This document shows, piece after piece, positions 12,160 through 21,549 of a stretch of DNA of 64,000 nt (positions are counted from its first letter, which is position 1; each line of letters opens with the position of its first letter). The DNA comes from Colius striatus (taxonomy: Eukaryota; Chordata; Aves; Coliiformes; Coliidae). The notes below the pieces were generated by a model, which saw only the letters and a list, made by a program, of their open reading frames with translations, did no database searches and had not been told where the DNA came from. The translations under genes and the position numbers were made by a program. The stretch is taken from the NCBI RefSeq assembly GCF_028858725.1, contig NC_084776.1, positions 62,001 to 126,000 of the forward strand. The letters run 5' to 3'.

Positions 12160-15100
12160 GATACCTCAGGGGTGGGACTGGATGGGACCCCAGGGGTGTG
12201 ATGGGACTGGATGGGACTCCAGGGGTGGGATGGGATGGAATGGGATGGGACCGCAGGGGTGGGATGAGTCCCCAGGGGTGGGATGGGACGTCAGGGGTGG
12301 GATGGGACCCCAGGGGTGGGATGGAATGGGATTGGATGGGATTGGATGGGACCCCATGGTTGGGATGGGACCCCAGGGGTGGAACCCCAGAGGTGGGATG
12401 GGACCCTGAGGTTGGGATGGGACCCCAGAGATGGGACTCCAGTGTTGGGATGGGATGGGACCCCAGGGTTGGGATGGGACCCCAGGGGTAGGATGGGACC
12501 CCAGGGGTGGGATGGGATGGGACCCCAGAGTTGGAATGGGATGGGACCCCAGAGTTGGAATGGGATGGGACCCCAGGGGTGGGATGGGATGGGACTGGCT
12601 GGGACCCAAGGGTTGGGATGGGATGGGACCCCAGGGGTGGGATGGGATGGGACCCTAGGGGTGGGATGGGATGGGACCCCAGTGTTGGGATGGGATGGGA
12701 CCCCAGGGGTGGGATGAGTCCCCAGGGGTGGGATGGGATGGGACCCCAGGGGTGGGATGGGATGGGACCCCAGGGGTGGGACGGGATGGGACCCCAGCGG
12801 TGGGATGGGAGGGGATGGAATGGGACCCCAGGGGTGGGATGGGAGGGGACCCAAGGGGTGGGATGGGATGGATGGGATGGGATGCCACGGGTGGGATGGG
12901 ACCTGAGGGATGGGATGGGATGGGACCCCAGGGTTGGGATGGGACCTCAGGGGTGGAACTTCAGGGGTGGGATGGGACTCCAGGGTTGGGATGGGACCTC
13001 AGGGGTGGAACTTCAGGGGTGGGATGGGACCCTGAGGTTGGGATGGGACCCCAGGGGTGGGATGGGACCCCAGGGCTGGAATGGGATGGGAACCCAGCGG
13101 TGGGATGGGAGGGGATGGAATGGGACCCCAGGGGTGGGATGGGATGGGACCCCAGGGGTGGGATGGGATGGGACTGGCTGGGACCCCAGGGGTGGGATGG
13201 GATGGGACCCTAGGGGTGGGATGGGATGGGACCCCAGGGTTGGGATGGGACCTCAGGGGTGGGATGGGATGGGACCCCAGCGGTGGGATGGGACCCCAGG
13301 GTTGGGATGGGACCCCAGGGGTGGAACCCCAGAGGTGGGATGGGACCCTGAGGTTGGGATGGGACCCCAGAGATGGGACTCCAGTGTTGGGATGGGATGG
13401 GACCCCAGGGTTGGGATGGGACCCCAGGGGTGGGATGGGACCCCAGGGGTGGGATGGGATGGGACCCCAGGGGTGGGATGGGATGGGACTGGCTGGGACC
13501 CAAGGGTTGGGATGGGATGGGACCCCAGGGGTGGGATGGGATGGGACCCTAGGGGTGGGATGGGATGGGACCCCAGTGTTGGGATGGGATGGGACCCCAG
13601 GGGTGGGATGAGTCCCCAGGGGTGGGATGAGTCCCCAGGGGTGGGATGGGATGGGACCCCAGGGGTGGGATGGAATGGGACCCCAGGGGTGGGATGGGAG
13701 GGGACCCAAGGGGTGGGATGGGATGGATGGGATGGGATGCCACGGGTGGGATGGGACCTGAGGGATGGGATGGGACCCCAGGGTTGGGATGGGACCTCAG
13801 GGGTGGAACTTCAGGGGTGGGATGGGACTCCAGGGTTGGGATGGGACCTCAGGGGTGGAACTTCAGGGGTGGGATGGGACCCTGAGGTTGGGATGGGACC
13901 CCAGGGGTGGGATGGGACCCCAGGGCTGGGATGGGACCCCAGGGCTGGGATGGGAGGGGATGGAATGGGACCCCAGGGCTGGGGTGGGACCCCAGGGCTG
14001 GGATGGGATGGGACACCACGGGTGGGATGGGATGGGATTGGATGGGACTGGATGGGACCCCAGGGTTGGGATGGGACCCCAGAGGTGGGATGAGTCCCCA
14101 GGGGTGGGATGGGACCCCAGGGGTGGGATGGGACCTCAGGGGTGGGATGGGACCTCAGGAGTGGGATGGGATGGGACCCCAGGGGTGGGATGGGACCCCA
14201 GGGGTGGGATTGGATGGTAGTGGATGGGACCCAGGGTTGGAATGGGATGGGACCCCAGGGGTGGGATGGGTCCCTAGGGGTGGGATGGGATGGGACCCCA
14301 GGGGTGGGATGGGACTCCAGGGGTGAGATGGGATGGGACCCAGGGGTGGGATGGGACCCCAGGGGTGGGATGAGTCTTCAGGGATGGGATGGGATGGGAC
14401 CCCAGGGGTGGGATGGGACCCCATGGGTGGGACCTCAGGAGTGGGATGGGATAGGACTGGGATGGGAATCCAGGGGTGGGATGAGACTGGGATGGGACCC
14501 CAGGGGTGGGATGCGACCCTGAGGTTGGGATGGGACCCCAGGGATAGGACTTCAGGGGTGGGATGGGTCTCCAGGGTTGGGATGGGATGGCACCCCAGGG
14601 GTGGGATGGGATGGCACCCCAGGGGTGGGATGGGTCTCCAGGGTTGGGATGGGACCCCAGGGGTGGGATGAGTCCACAGGGATGGGATGGGATGGGATTG
14701 GATGGGACTGGATGGGACCCCAGGGGTGGGATGGGACCCCAGGGGTGGGATGGGATGGGTGGGATGGGATCCCAGGGATGGGATGGGACCCCAGGGGTGG
14801 GATGGCATGGGACTGGATGGGACCCCAGGGTTGGGATGTGATGGGACCCCAGGGGTGGGATGAGTCCCCAGGGGTGGGATGGGACCCCAGGGCTGGGATG
14901 GGACCCCAGGGCTGGGATGGGATGGGACACCACGGGTGGGATGGGATGGGATTGGATGGGACTGGATGGGACCCCAGGGTTGGGATGGGACCCCAGAGGT
15001 GGGATGAGTCCCCAGGGGTGGGATGGGACCCCAGGGGTGGGATGGGACTGGAAGGGACCCCAGGGTTGGGATGGGACCACAGGGGAGGGATGGGATGGGA

Positions 15101-18100
15101 TGGGATGGGATGGGACCCCAGGGGTGGGATGAGTCCCTAGGGGTGGGATGCGAGGGGATGGGATGGGACCCCAGGGGTGGGATGGGACTGGATGAAACCC
15201 CAGGGTTGGGATGGGACCCCATGGGTGGGATGAGATGGGATGTGATGATACCTCAGGGGTGGGACTGGATGGGACCCCAGGGGTGTGATGGGACTGGATG
15301 GGACTCCAGGGGTGGGATGGGATGGAATGGGATGGGACCGCAGGGGTGGGATGAGTCCCCAGGGGTGGGATGGGACGTCAGGGGTGGGATGGGACCCCAG
15401 GGGTGGGATGGAATGGGATTGGATGGGATTGGATGGGACCCCATGGTTGGGATGGGACCCCAGGGGTGGAACCCCAGAGGTGGGATGGGACCCTGAGGTT
15501 GGGATGGGACCCCAGAGATGGGACTCCAGTGTTGGGATGGGATGGGACCCCAGGGTTGGGATGGGACCCCAGGGGTAGGATGGGACCCCAGGGGTGGGAT
15601 GGGATGGGACCCCAGAGTTGGAATGGGATGGGACCCCAGAGTTGGAATGGGATGGGACCCCAGGGGTGGAATGGGATGGGACCCCAGGGGTGGGATGGGA
15701 TGGGACTGGCTGGGACCCAAGGGTTGGGATGGGATGGGACCCCAGGGGTGGGATGGGATGGGACCCTAGGGGTGGGATGGGATGGGACCCCAGTGTTGGG
15801 ATGGGATGGGACCCCAGGGGTGGGATGAGTCCCCAGGGGTGGGATGGGATGGGACCCCAGGGGTGGGATGGGATGGGACCCCAGGGGTGGGACGGGATGG
15901 GACCCCAGCGGTGGGATGGGAGGGGATGGAATGGGACCCCAGGGGTGGGATGGGAGGGGACCCAAGGGGTGGGATGGGATGGATGGGATGGGATGCCACG
16001 GGTGGGATGGGACCTGAGGGATGGGATGGGATGGGACCCCAGGGTTGGGATGGGACCTCAGGGGTGGAACTTCAGGGGTGGGATGGGACTCCAGGGTTGG
16101 GATGGGACCTCAGGGGTGGAACTTCAGGGGTGGGATGGGACCCTGAGGTTGGGATGGGACCCCAGGGGTGGGATGGGACCCCAGGGCTGGAATGGGATGG
16201 GACCCCAGCGGTGGGATGGGAGGGGATGGAATGGGACCCCAGGGGTGGGATGGGATGGGACCCCAGGGGTGGGATGGGATGGGACTGGCTGGGACCCCAG
16301 GGGTGGGATGGGATGGGACCCTAGGGGTGGGATGGGATGGGACCCCAGGGTTGGGATGGGACCTCAGGGGTGGGATGGGATGGGACCCCAGCGGTGGGAT
16401 GGGACCCCAGGGTTGGGATGGGACCCCAGGGGTGGAACCCCAGAGGTGGGATGGGACCCTGAGGTTGGGATGGGACCCCAGAGATGGGACTCCAGTGTTG
16501 GGATGGGATGGGACCCCAGGGGTGGGATGGGACCCCAGGGGTGGGATGGGACCCCAGGGGTGGGATGGGATGGGACCCCAGGGGTGGGATGGGATGGGAC
16601 TGGCTGGGACCCAAGGGTTGGGATGGGATGGGACCCCAGGGGTGGGATGGGATGGGACCCCAGTGTTGGGATGGGATGGGACCCCAGGGGTGGGATGAGT
16701 CCCCAGGGGTGGGATGAGTCCCCAGGGGTGGGATGGGATGGGACCCCAGTGTTGGGATGGGATGGGACCCCAGGGGTGGGATGAGTCCCCAGGGGTGGGA
16801 TGGGATGAGTCCCCAGGGGTGGGATGGGATGGGACCCCAGGGGTGGGACGGGATGGGACCCCAGCGGTGGGATGGGAGGGGATGGAATGGGACCCCAGGG
16901 GTGGGATGGGAGGGGACCCCAGGGGTGGGATGGGATGGATGGGATGGGATGCCACGGGTGGGATGGGACCTGAGGGATGGGATGGGATGGGACCCCAGGG
17001 TTGGGATGGGACCTCAGGGGTGGAACTTCAGGGGTGGGATGGGACTCCAGGGTTGGGATGGGACCTCAGGGGTGGAACTTCAGGGGTGGGATGGGACCCT
17101 GAGGTTGGGATGGGACCCCAGGGGTGGGATGGGACCCCAGGGCTGGAATGGGATGGGACCCCAGCGGTGGGATGGGAGGGGATGGAATGGGACCCCAGGG
17201 GTGGGATGGGATGGGACCCCAGGGGTGGGATGGGATGGGACTGGCTGGGACCCCAGGGGTGGGATGGGATGGGACCCTAGGGGTGGGATGGGATGGGACC
17301 CCAGGGTTGGGATGGGACCTCAGGGGTGGGATGGGATGGGACCCCAGCGGTGGGATGGGACCCCAGGGTTGGGATGGGACCCCAGGGGTGGAACCCCAGA
17401 GGTGGGATGGGACCCTGAGGTTGGGATGGGACCCCAGAGATGGGACTCCAGTGTTGGGATGGGATGGGACCCCAGGGTTGGGATGGGACCCCAGGGGTGG
17501 GATGGGACCCCAGGGGTGGGATGGGACCCCAGGGGTGGGATGGGATGGGACTGGCTGGGACCCAAGGGTTGGGATGGGATGGGACCCCAGGGGTGGGATG
17601 GGATGGGACCCCAGGGGTGGGATGGGATGGGACCCTAGGGGTGGGATGGGATGGGACCCCAGTGTTGGGATGGGATGGGACCCCAGGGGTGGGATGAGTC
17701 CCCAGGGGTGGGATGAGTCCCCAGGGGTGGGATGGGATGGGACCCCAGGGGTGGGATGGAATGGGACCCCAGGGGTGGGATGGGAGGGGACCCAAGGGGT
17801 GGGATGGGATGGATGGGATGGGATGCCACGGGTGGGATGGGACCTGAGGGATGGGATGGGACCCCAGGGTTGGGATGGGACCTCAGGGGTGGAACTTCAG
17901 GGGTGGGATGGGACTCCAGGGTTGGGATGGGACCTCAGGGGTGGAACTTCAGGGGTGGGATGGGACCCTGAGGTTGGGATGGGACCCCAGGGGTGGGATG
18001 GGACCCCAGGGCTGGGATGGGATGGGACCCCAGGGCTGGGATGGGAGGGGATGGAATGGGACCCCAGGGCTGGGGTGGGACCCCAGGGCTGGGATGGGAT

Positions 18101-18760
18101 GGGACACCACGGGTGGGATGGGATGGGATTGGATGGGACTGGATGGGACCCCAGGGTTGGGATGGGACCCCAGAGGTGGGATGAGTCCCCAGGGGTGGGA
18201 TGGGACCTCAGGGGTGGGATGGGACCTCAGGAGTGGGATGGGATGGGACCCCAGGGGTGGGATGGGACCCCAGGGGTGGGATTGGATGGTAGTGGATGGG
18301 ACCCAGGGTTGGAATGGGATGGGACCCCAGGGGTGGGATGGGTCCCTAGGGGTGGGATGGGATGGGACCCCAGGGGTGGGATGGGACTCCAGGGGTGAGA
18401 TGGGATGGGACCCAGGGGTGGGATGGGACCCCAGGGGTGGGATGAGTCTTCAGGGATGGGATGGGATGGGACCCCAGGGGTGGGATGGGACCCCATGGGT
18501 GGGACCTCAGGAGTGGGATGGGATAGGACTGGGATGGGAATCCAGGGGTGGGATGAGACTGGGATGGGACCCCAGGGGTGGGATGCGACCCTGAGGTTGG
18601 GATGGGACCCCAGGGATAGGACTTCAGGGGTGGGATGGGTCTCCAGGGTTGGGATGGGATGGCACCCCAGGGGTGGGATGGGATGGCACCCCAGGGGTGG
18701 GATGGGTCTCCAGGGTTGGGATGGGACCCCAGGGGTGGGATGAGTCCACAGGGATGGGAT
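12160..18760. repeat. Higher-order repeats within array 2, copy A
   Basis: Long strings of variant units recur at fixed spacing. Segments at 12198-12491 and 15285-15578 match at a spacing of 3087 bp. Those at 12655-12888 and 15766-15999 match at 3111 bp. Those starting at 13057, 16168 and 17124 are spaced 3111 and 956 bp. The segment at 14333-14671 recurs at 18405-18743 (4072 bp). This indicates repeated local amplification of 1-4-kb blocks. In copy B only one such block (about 53.7-54.8 kb) is seen, which explains most of the length difference. Confidence 0.8.
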
Positions 18761-19420
18761 GGGATGGGATTGGATGGGACTGGATGGGACCCCAGGGGTG
18801 GGATGGGACCCCAGGGGTGGGATGGGACCCCAGGGGTGGGATGGGATGGGTGGGATGGGATCCCAGGGATGGGATGGGACCCCAGGGGTGGGATTTGACC
18901 CCAGGGGTGGGATGGGATGGGACTGGCTGGGACCCCAGGGTTGGGATGGGATGGGACCCCAGGGGTGGAATGGAATGGGATTGGATGGGACTGGATGGGA
19001 CCCCAGGGTTGGGATGGGATGGGTCCCCAGGGGTGGGACCTCAGGGGTGGGATGGGATAGGACTGGGATGGGACTCCAGGGGTGGGATAAGACTGGGATG
19101 GGACCCCAGGGGTGGATGCGACCCCAGGGGTGGGACCACAGGGGTGGGATGGGACCCTCAGTATGGGATGGGACCCCAGGGGTGGGATGGGACCCCAGGG
19201 GTGGGATCGGATGGGACTGGGATGGGACCTCAGGGATGGGATGGGACTCCAGGGGTGGGATCTCAGGGATGGGATGGTATCCTGGGACTGGGATGGGACC
19301 CTGGGGATGGGATGGGACTGGGAAGGGATCAGACTCCAGGGATAGGACCCTGGGAATAAGATGGGACTCTGAAATTGGGATGGGACTCTGGGGTGGGATG
19401 GGACTGGGAAAGGACTGGAC

Positions 19421-20247
19421 TCCAGGGATAGGACCCTGGGAGAGTGATGGGACATCAGGGTTGGTCTGGGACCCCAGGGCTGATCTGGAGACCCCTGATC
19501 TGAGCCCCCAAATTTGGAGCTGAGACCTTGAGTTTGAAGCTGGGATCCCTGGGCTGAGACTCCTCCTGAACCAGGACCCCAAAACTGTTTTTGTGGCACC
19601 ATCACTGCTCTGGGACCTCAGGGCTGGGACCCCTGGACTGGGACCTTAAGTTTGAAGTTTGAGACCCCACGACTGGGACATAGGGCTGGACTGGGAGCCC
19701 CCAATACCCTTCTGGTACCAGGGCTGTGAGCTCCCAATGCCCTCCCAGTCCCATTCTGAGACCCCCAGTGCTTTACTGGTCCTACTAGGACCTCCAAAAC
19801 ATACCCAAGAACTGGGTTGAGACCCTCCAAAAGCCATAGGAAGTGGGACTGAGTCCCCTCAAATCCATTAGGAGTGGGGTGAAGGCCCCAAAACCCATCA
19901 GGAGCAGGGGCTAAGCCCCCCCAAACCCATCAGGAGTGGGGATGACTCTCCTCCCAAATCTATAGGGAGGCAGGTTGGGTCCCCCAAACCTATCAGGAGA
20001 GGGGGTCTAAGCCCCCCCATACCCATGGGAAACTAGACTGAGTCCCCTAAAACCCATCAGGAGTGGGGCTGAGCCCATACCCCAAACCCATAGGGAGCAA
20101 GACTGGGCCCCCAAACCTATCAGGAAAAGGGATTGAGCCCCCCAAAACCCATCAGGAGCAGGACTGGGCCCCCCAAACCCATGGTGGGAGTGGGACTGGA
20201 CCCCCCCACTTCGCTATGCCAACCTCCCCCCTTCTCCCCCCTCCCAG
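19421..20247. other. GPT intron with degenerate array edge and a 30-bp array
   Basis: Array 2 decays here into diverged GGGACC/CTGGGA units, followed by a roughly 30-bp tandem repeat at about 19840-20190 with cores such as CCCATCAGGAGTGGGGCTGA and CCCCCCAAACC. The last 50 bp are pyrimidine-rich and end CCCTCCCAG, the acceptor of the next GPT exon. No coding exon was recognised. Confidence 0.7.
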
Positions 20248-20327
20248 GGCAGGTCCAGAGCCGTCAGTGCATTGAGGCCGTCATCAAATTCGCCTTCGAG
20301 GAGAGGCTCTTCCTCATGGCTGACGCG
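20248..20327 (+). CDS. GPT: GPT internal exon, copy A (PLP-aspartate region)
   Basis: An 80-nt exon: the two bases GG complete the Gly codon begun at 7239, then 26 codons read QVQSRQCIEAVIKFAFEERL to FLMADA. It matches the alanine aminotransferase segment that follows the NPTG motif. The Asp in LMADA corresponds to the Asp that pairs with the pyridine nitrogen of PLP. The usual Glu after it (ADEVYQDN in the family) is Ala here. The acceptor is CCTCCCAG at 20247 and the donor GTGAGT at 20328. The 83-bp intron to the next exon is normal for GC-rich avian genes. Confidence 0.9.
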
Positions 20328-20410
20328 GTGAGTGGGACCCTCAGACTCGGGGGGTATGTGAGGTGGACCCCAACATCTAGGTAACCCCACCAGTTTCCCC
20401 CCTCCTCCAG

Positions 20411-20547
20411 GTGTACCAGGACAACGTGTATGCTGAGGGTTCGGCCTTCCACTCCTTCAGGAAGGTGCTGACAGAGATGGGGCCGCCCTACCTGGACTCG
20501 GTGGAACTCGCCTCCTTCCACTCCATCTCCAAAGGCTTCACGGGCGA
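20411..20547 (+). CDS. GPT: GPT internal exon, copy A (Schiff-base lysine region)
   Basis: A 137-nt exon, 45 codons plus two bases, from [20 protein letters not shown] through EMGPPY and [14 protein letters not shown]. The Lys in SISKGF is the position of the PLP Schiff-base lysine and is retained; VYQDNVY is also family-typical. The acceptor is CTCCTCCAG at 20410 and the donor GTGAGT at 20548, leaving GA to be completed by the next exon, which in the family starts with the Cys-Gly-Tyr-Arg-Gly-Gly segment. That exon and all later ones (roughly 160-180 residues) cannot be found between here and the lectin and LRRC14 region, so the gene is truncated at its 3' end. No stop codon interrupts the exon. 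Confidence 0.9.
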
Positions 20548-20639
20548 GTGAGTGACCTCCCACGGCCACCCCCACCCCGAGGTGGCCACCACAGGTCCTG
20601 GGGAGCCACAGAGTGGGGATGAGGATGGTGGAACCCCAT

Positions 20640-20940
20640 GGGCCTCAAGGGTGGTGATGGAAAGAGGCTGGAGGTCCCGTGGGGTTGGGATGGTGATGCC
20701 GTGGTCCTCTGGAGCCTATGGGATGGGGATGGTGATGCCATGGTCCTCTGGAGCCTGTGGGGTGGGGATGGTGATGCCATGGTCCTGTGGAGCCCACGGG
20801 GTGCGGATGGTGATGCCATGGTTCTGTGGAGCCCACAGGGTGGGGATGGTGATGCCATGGTCCTGTGGAGCCCACGGGGTGCGGATGGTGATGCCATGGT
20901 CCTCTGGAGCCTATGGGATGGGGATGGTGATGCACAAAGA
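20640..20940. repeat. 39-bp minisatellite, copy A
   Basis: Six to seven units of 39 bp, each containing GGTGATGCCATGGTCCT and GTGGAGCCCA or a near variant. Since 39 is a multiple of 3, one frame repeats a 13-residue peptide containing GDGDAMVLWS; there is no other sign of coding. It lies between the last recognisable GPT exon and the lectin poly(A) signal. Confidence 0.9.
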
Positions 20941-20955
20941 GCCCCCGTGGGGATG

Positions 20956-20961
20956 TTTATT
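20956..20961 (-). terminator. Poly(A) signal AATAAA for the F-type lectin, copy A
   Basis: TTTATT on the + strand is AATAAA on the minus strand, about 100 bp beyond the lectin stop codon, a plausible 3'-UTR length. Confidence 0.6.
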
Positions 20962-21060
20962 AGGGTGGTTCTGACGACAGGGAGCCTCCAGGGGCATCTG
21001 ATGTCAGAGGGTCCTGGTGCCAGGGGGGAAACTCCTCACCTTGTCCCCCTTAAAAGCCCC

Positions 21061-21214
21061 TCATGGCTCGGGGTGGACAGTGTAGACCTCGACCTCACAG
21101 AGAGTGAACTGCTCCTCCCGGACCAGGATGGTGACGGTGACGTAGCGGCCGCGGAGGCCGTGGCAGCAGATGGTGCTGAGCGACCCAGGACTGGCATCTG
21201 TGATGATGCCACAG
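21061..21214 (-). CDS. F-type lectin (fucolectin) terminal exon, copy A
   Basis: On the minus strand an acceptor CTCCCTGCAG precedes 154 nt that read CGIITDASPGSLSTICCHGL then RGRYVTVTILVREEQ, FTLCEVEVY and a short tail ending in TGA. This is the C-terminal third of the fucose-binding F-type lectin (FTP) domain: the GRYV-V-I strand, the TLCEVEVY ending and the conserved cysteines are typical. F-type lectins are found in fish, amphibians, reptiles and birds and are absent from mammals; they are usually secreted and bind fucosylated glycans. The residues that contact sugar (His and the R-D/R loop) lie in upstream exons, and none is visible between 21,230 and 24,800, where only CR1 and a 30-bp array occur. 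It is therefore an orphan exon, antisense to GPT. The product family is fairly certain; function at this locus is unknown. Confidence 0.75.
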
Positions 21215-21232
21215 CTGCAGGGAGCAAACCAC

Positions 21233-21545
21233 AGAATCATTTGGGTTAGAAAAGCCCTTTGAGCTGCTGGAGCCCAGCCCTGAGCCCTCACCCTGCCACG
21301 GCTACCACTGACCCACAGCCCTCAGCACCTCAGCTCCAGGGCTTCGGGGTCCCTCCAGGGCTGGGCACTCCCCCAGCTCCCGGGCAGCCTGGCACAGGGG
21401 CTGACACCCCTCTCAGGGAAACAGGTCTGCCTCAGCTCCAGCCTCAACCTCCCCTGGGGCACCCTGAACCCCTTTCCTCTTGGCCCGTCACTCACTAGCT
21501 GGGAGCAGAGACCGACCTCCAGCTCACTGCAGCTTCCTGGTAGAG
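21233..21545 (-). mobile_element. CR1 LINE 3' fragment, copy A (first)
   Basis: On the + strand it starts AGAATCATTTGGGTTAGAAA, continues with GAGCTGCTGGAGCCCAGCCC and the CCTCCAGGGCTGGGCACTCC block, then CTCAACCTCCCCTGGGG and GGGAGCAGAGACCGACCTCC. This is the well-known 3' region of chicken-repeat-1 elements read in reverse complement, so the element lies on the minus strand, 5'-truncated at about 21545. It sits immediately upstream of the lectin terminal exon. Confidence 0.88.
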
Positions 21546-21549
21546 ATTT

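Larger units (their letters stand above)
7255..19420. repeat. G-rich 19-bp minisatellite array 2, copy A
   Basis: The unit is about 19 bp, GGACCCCAGGGGTGGGATG, often lengthened by extra ATGGG pentamers. The core ACCCCAGGGGT is a perfect 5-1-5 inverted repeat. Runs such as GGGGTGGGATGGGATGGG satisfy the canonical G-quadruplex pattern many times on the + strand. It starts within 20 bp of the donor of the GPT exon ending at 7239 and becomes degenerate after about 19,250. All frames on both strands are largely stop-free, so the Gly/Trp/Asp/Met-rich and Pro/His/Ser-rich open frames are artefacts. It is about 5.4 kb longer than its partner in copy B. Confidence 0.93.

Noticed and set aside
20638-21249. 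A 203-residue + strand frame with GDGDAMVLWS repeats
   Set aside because: A 39-bp minisatellite translation running antisense into the lectin exon; no family resemblance.
21259-21498. A 79-residue + strand open frame near the lectin
   Set aside because: It lies within the CR1 fragment in antisense and is repeated in the second CR1.
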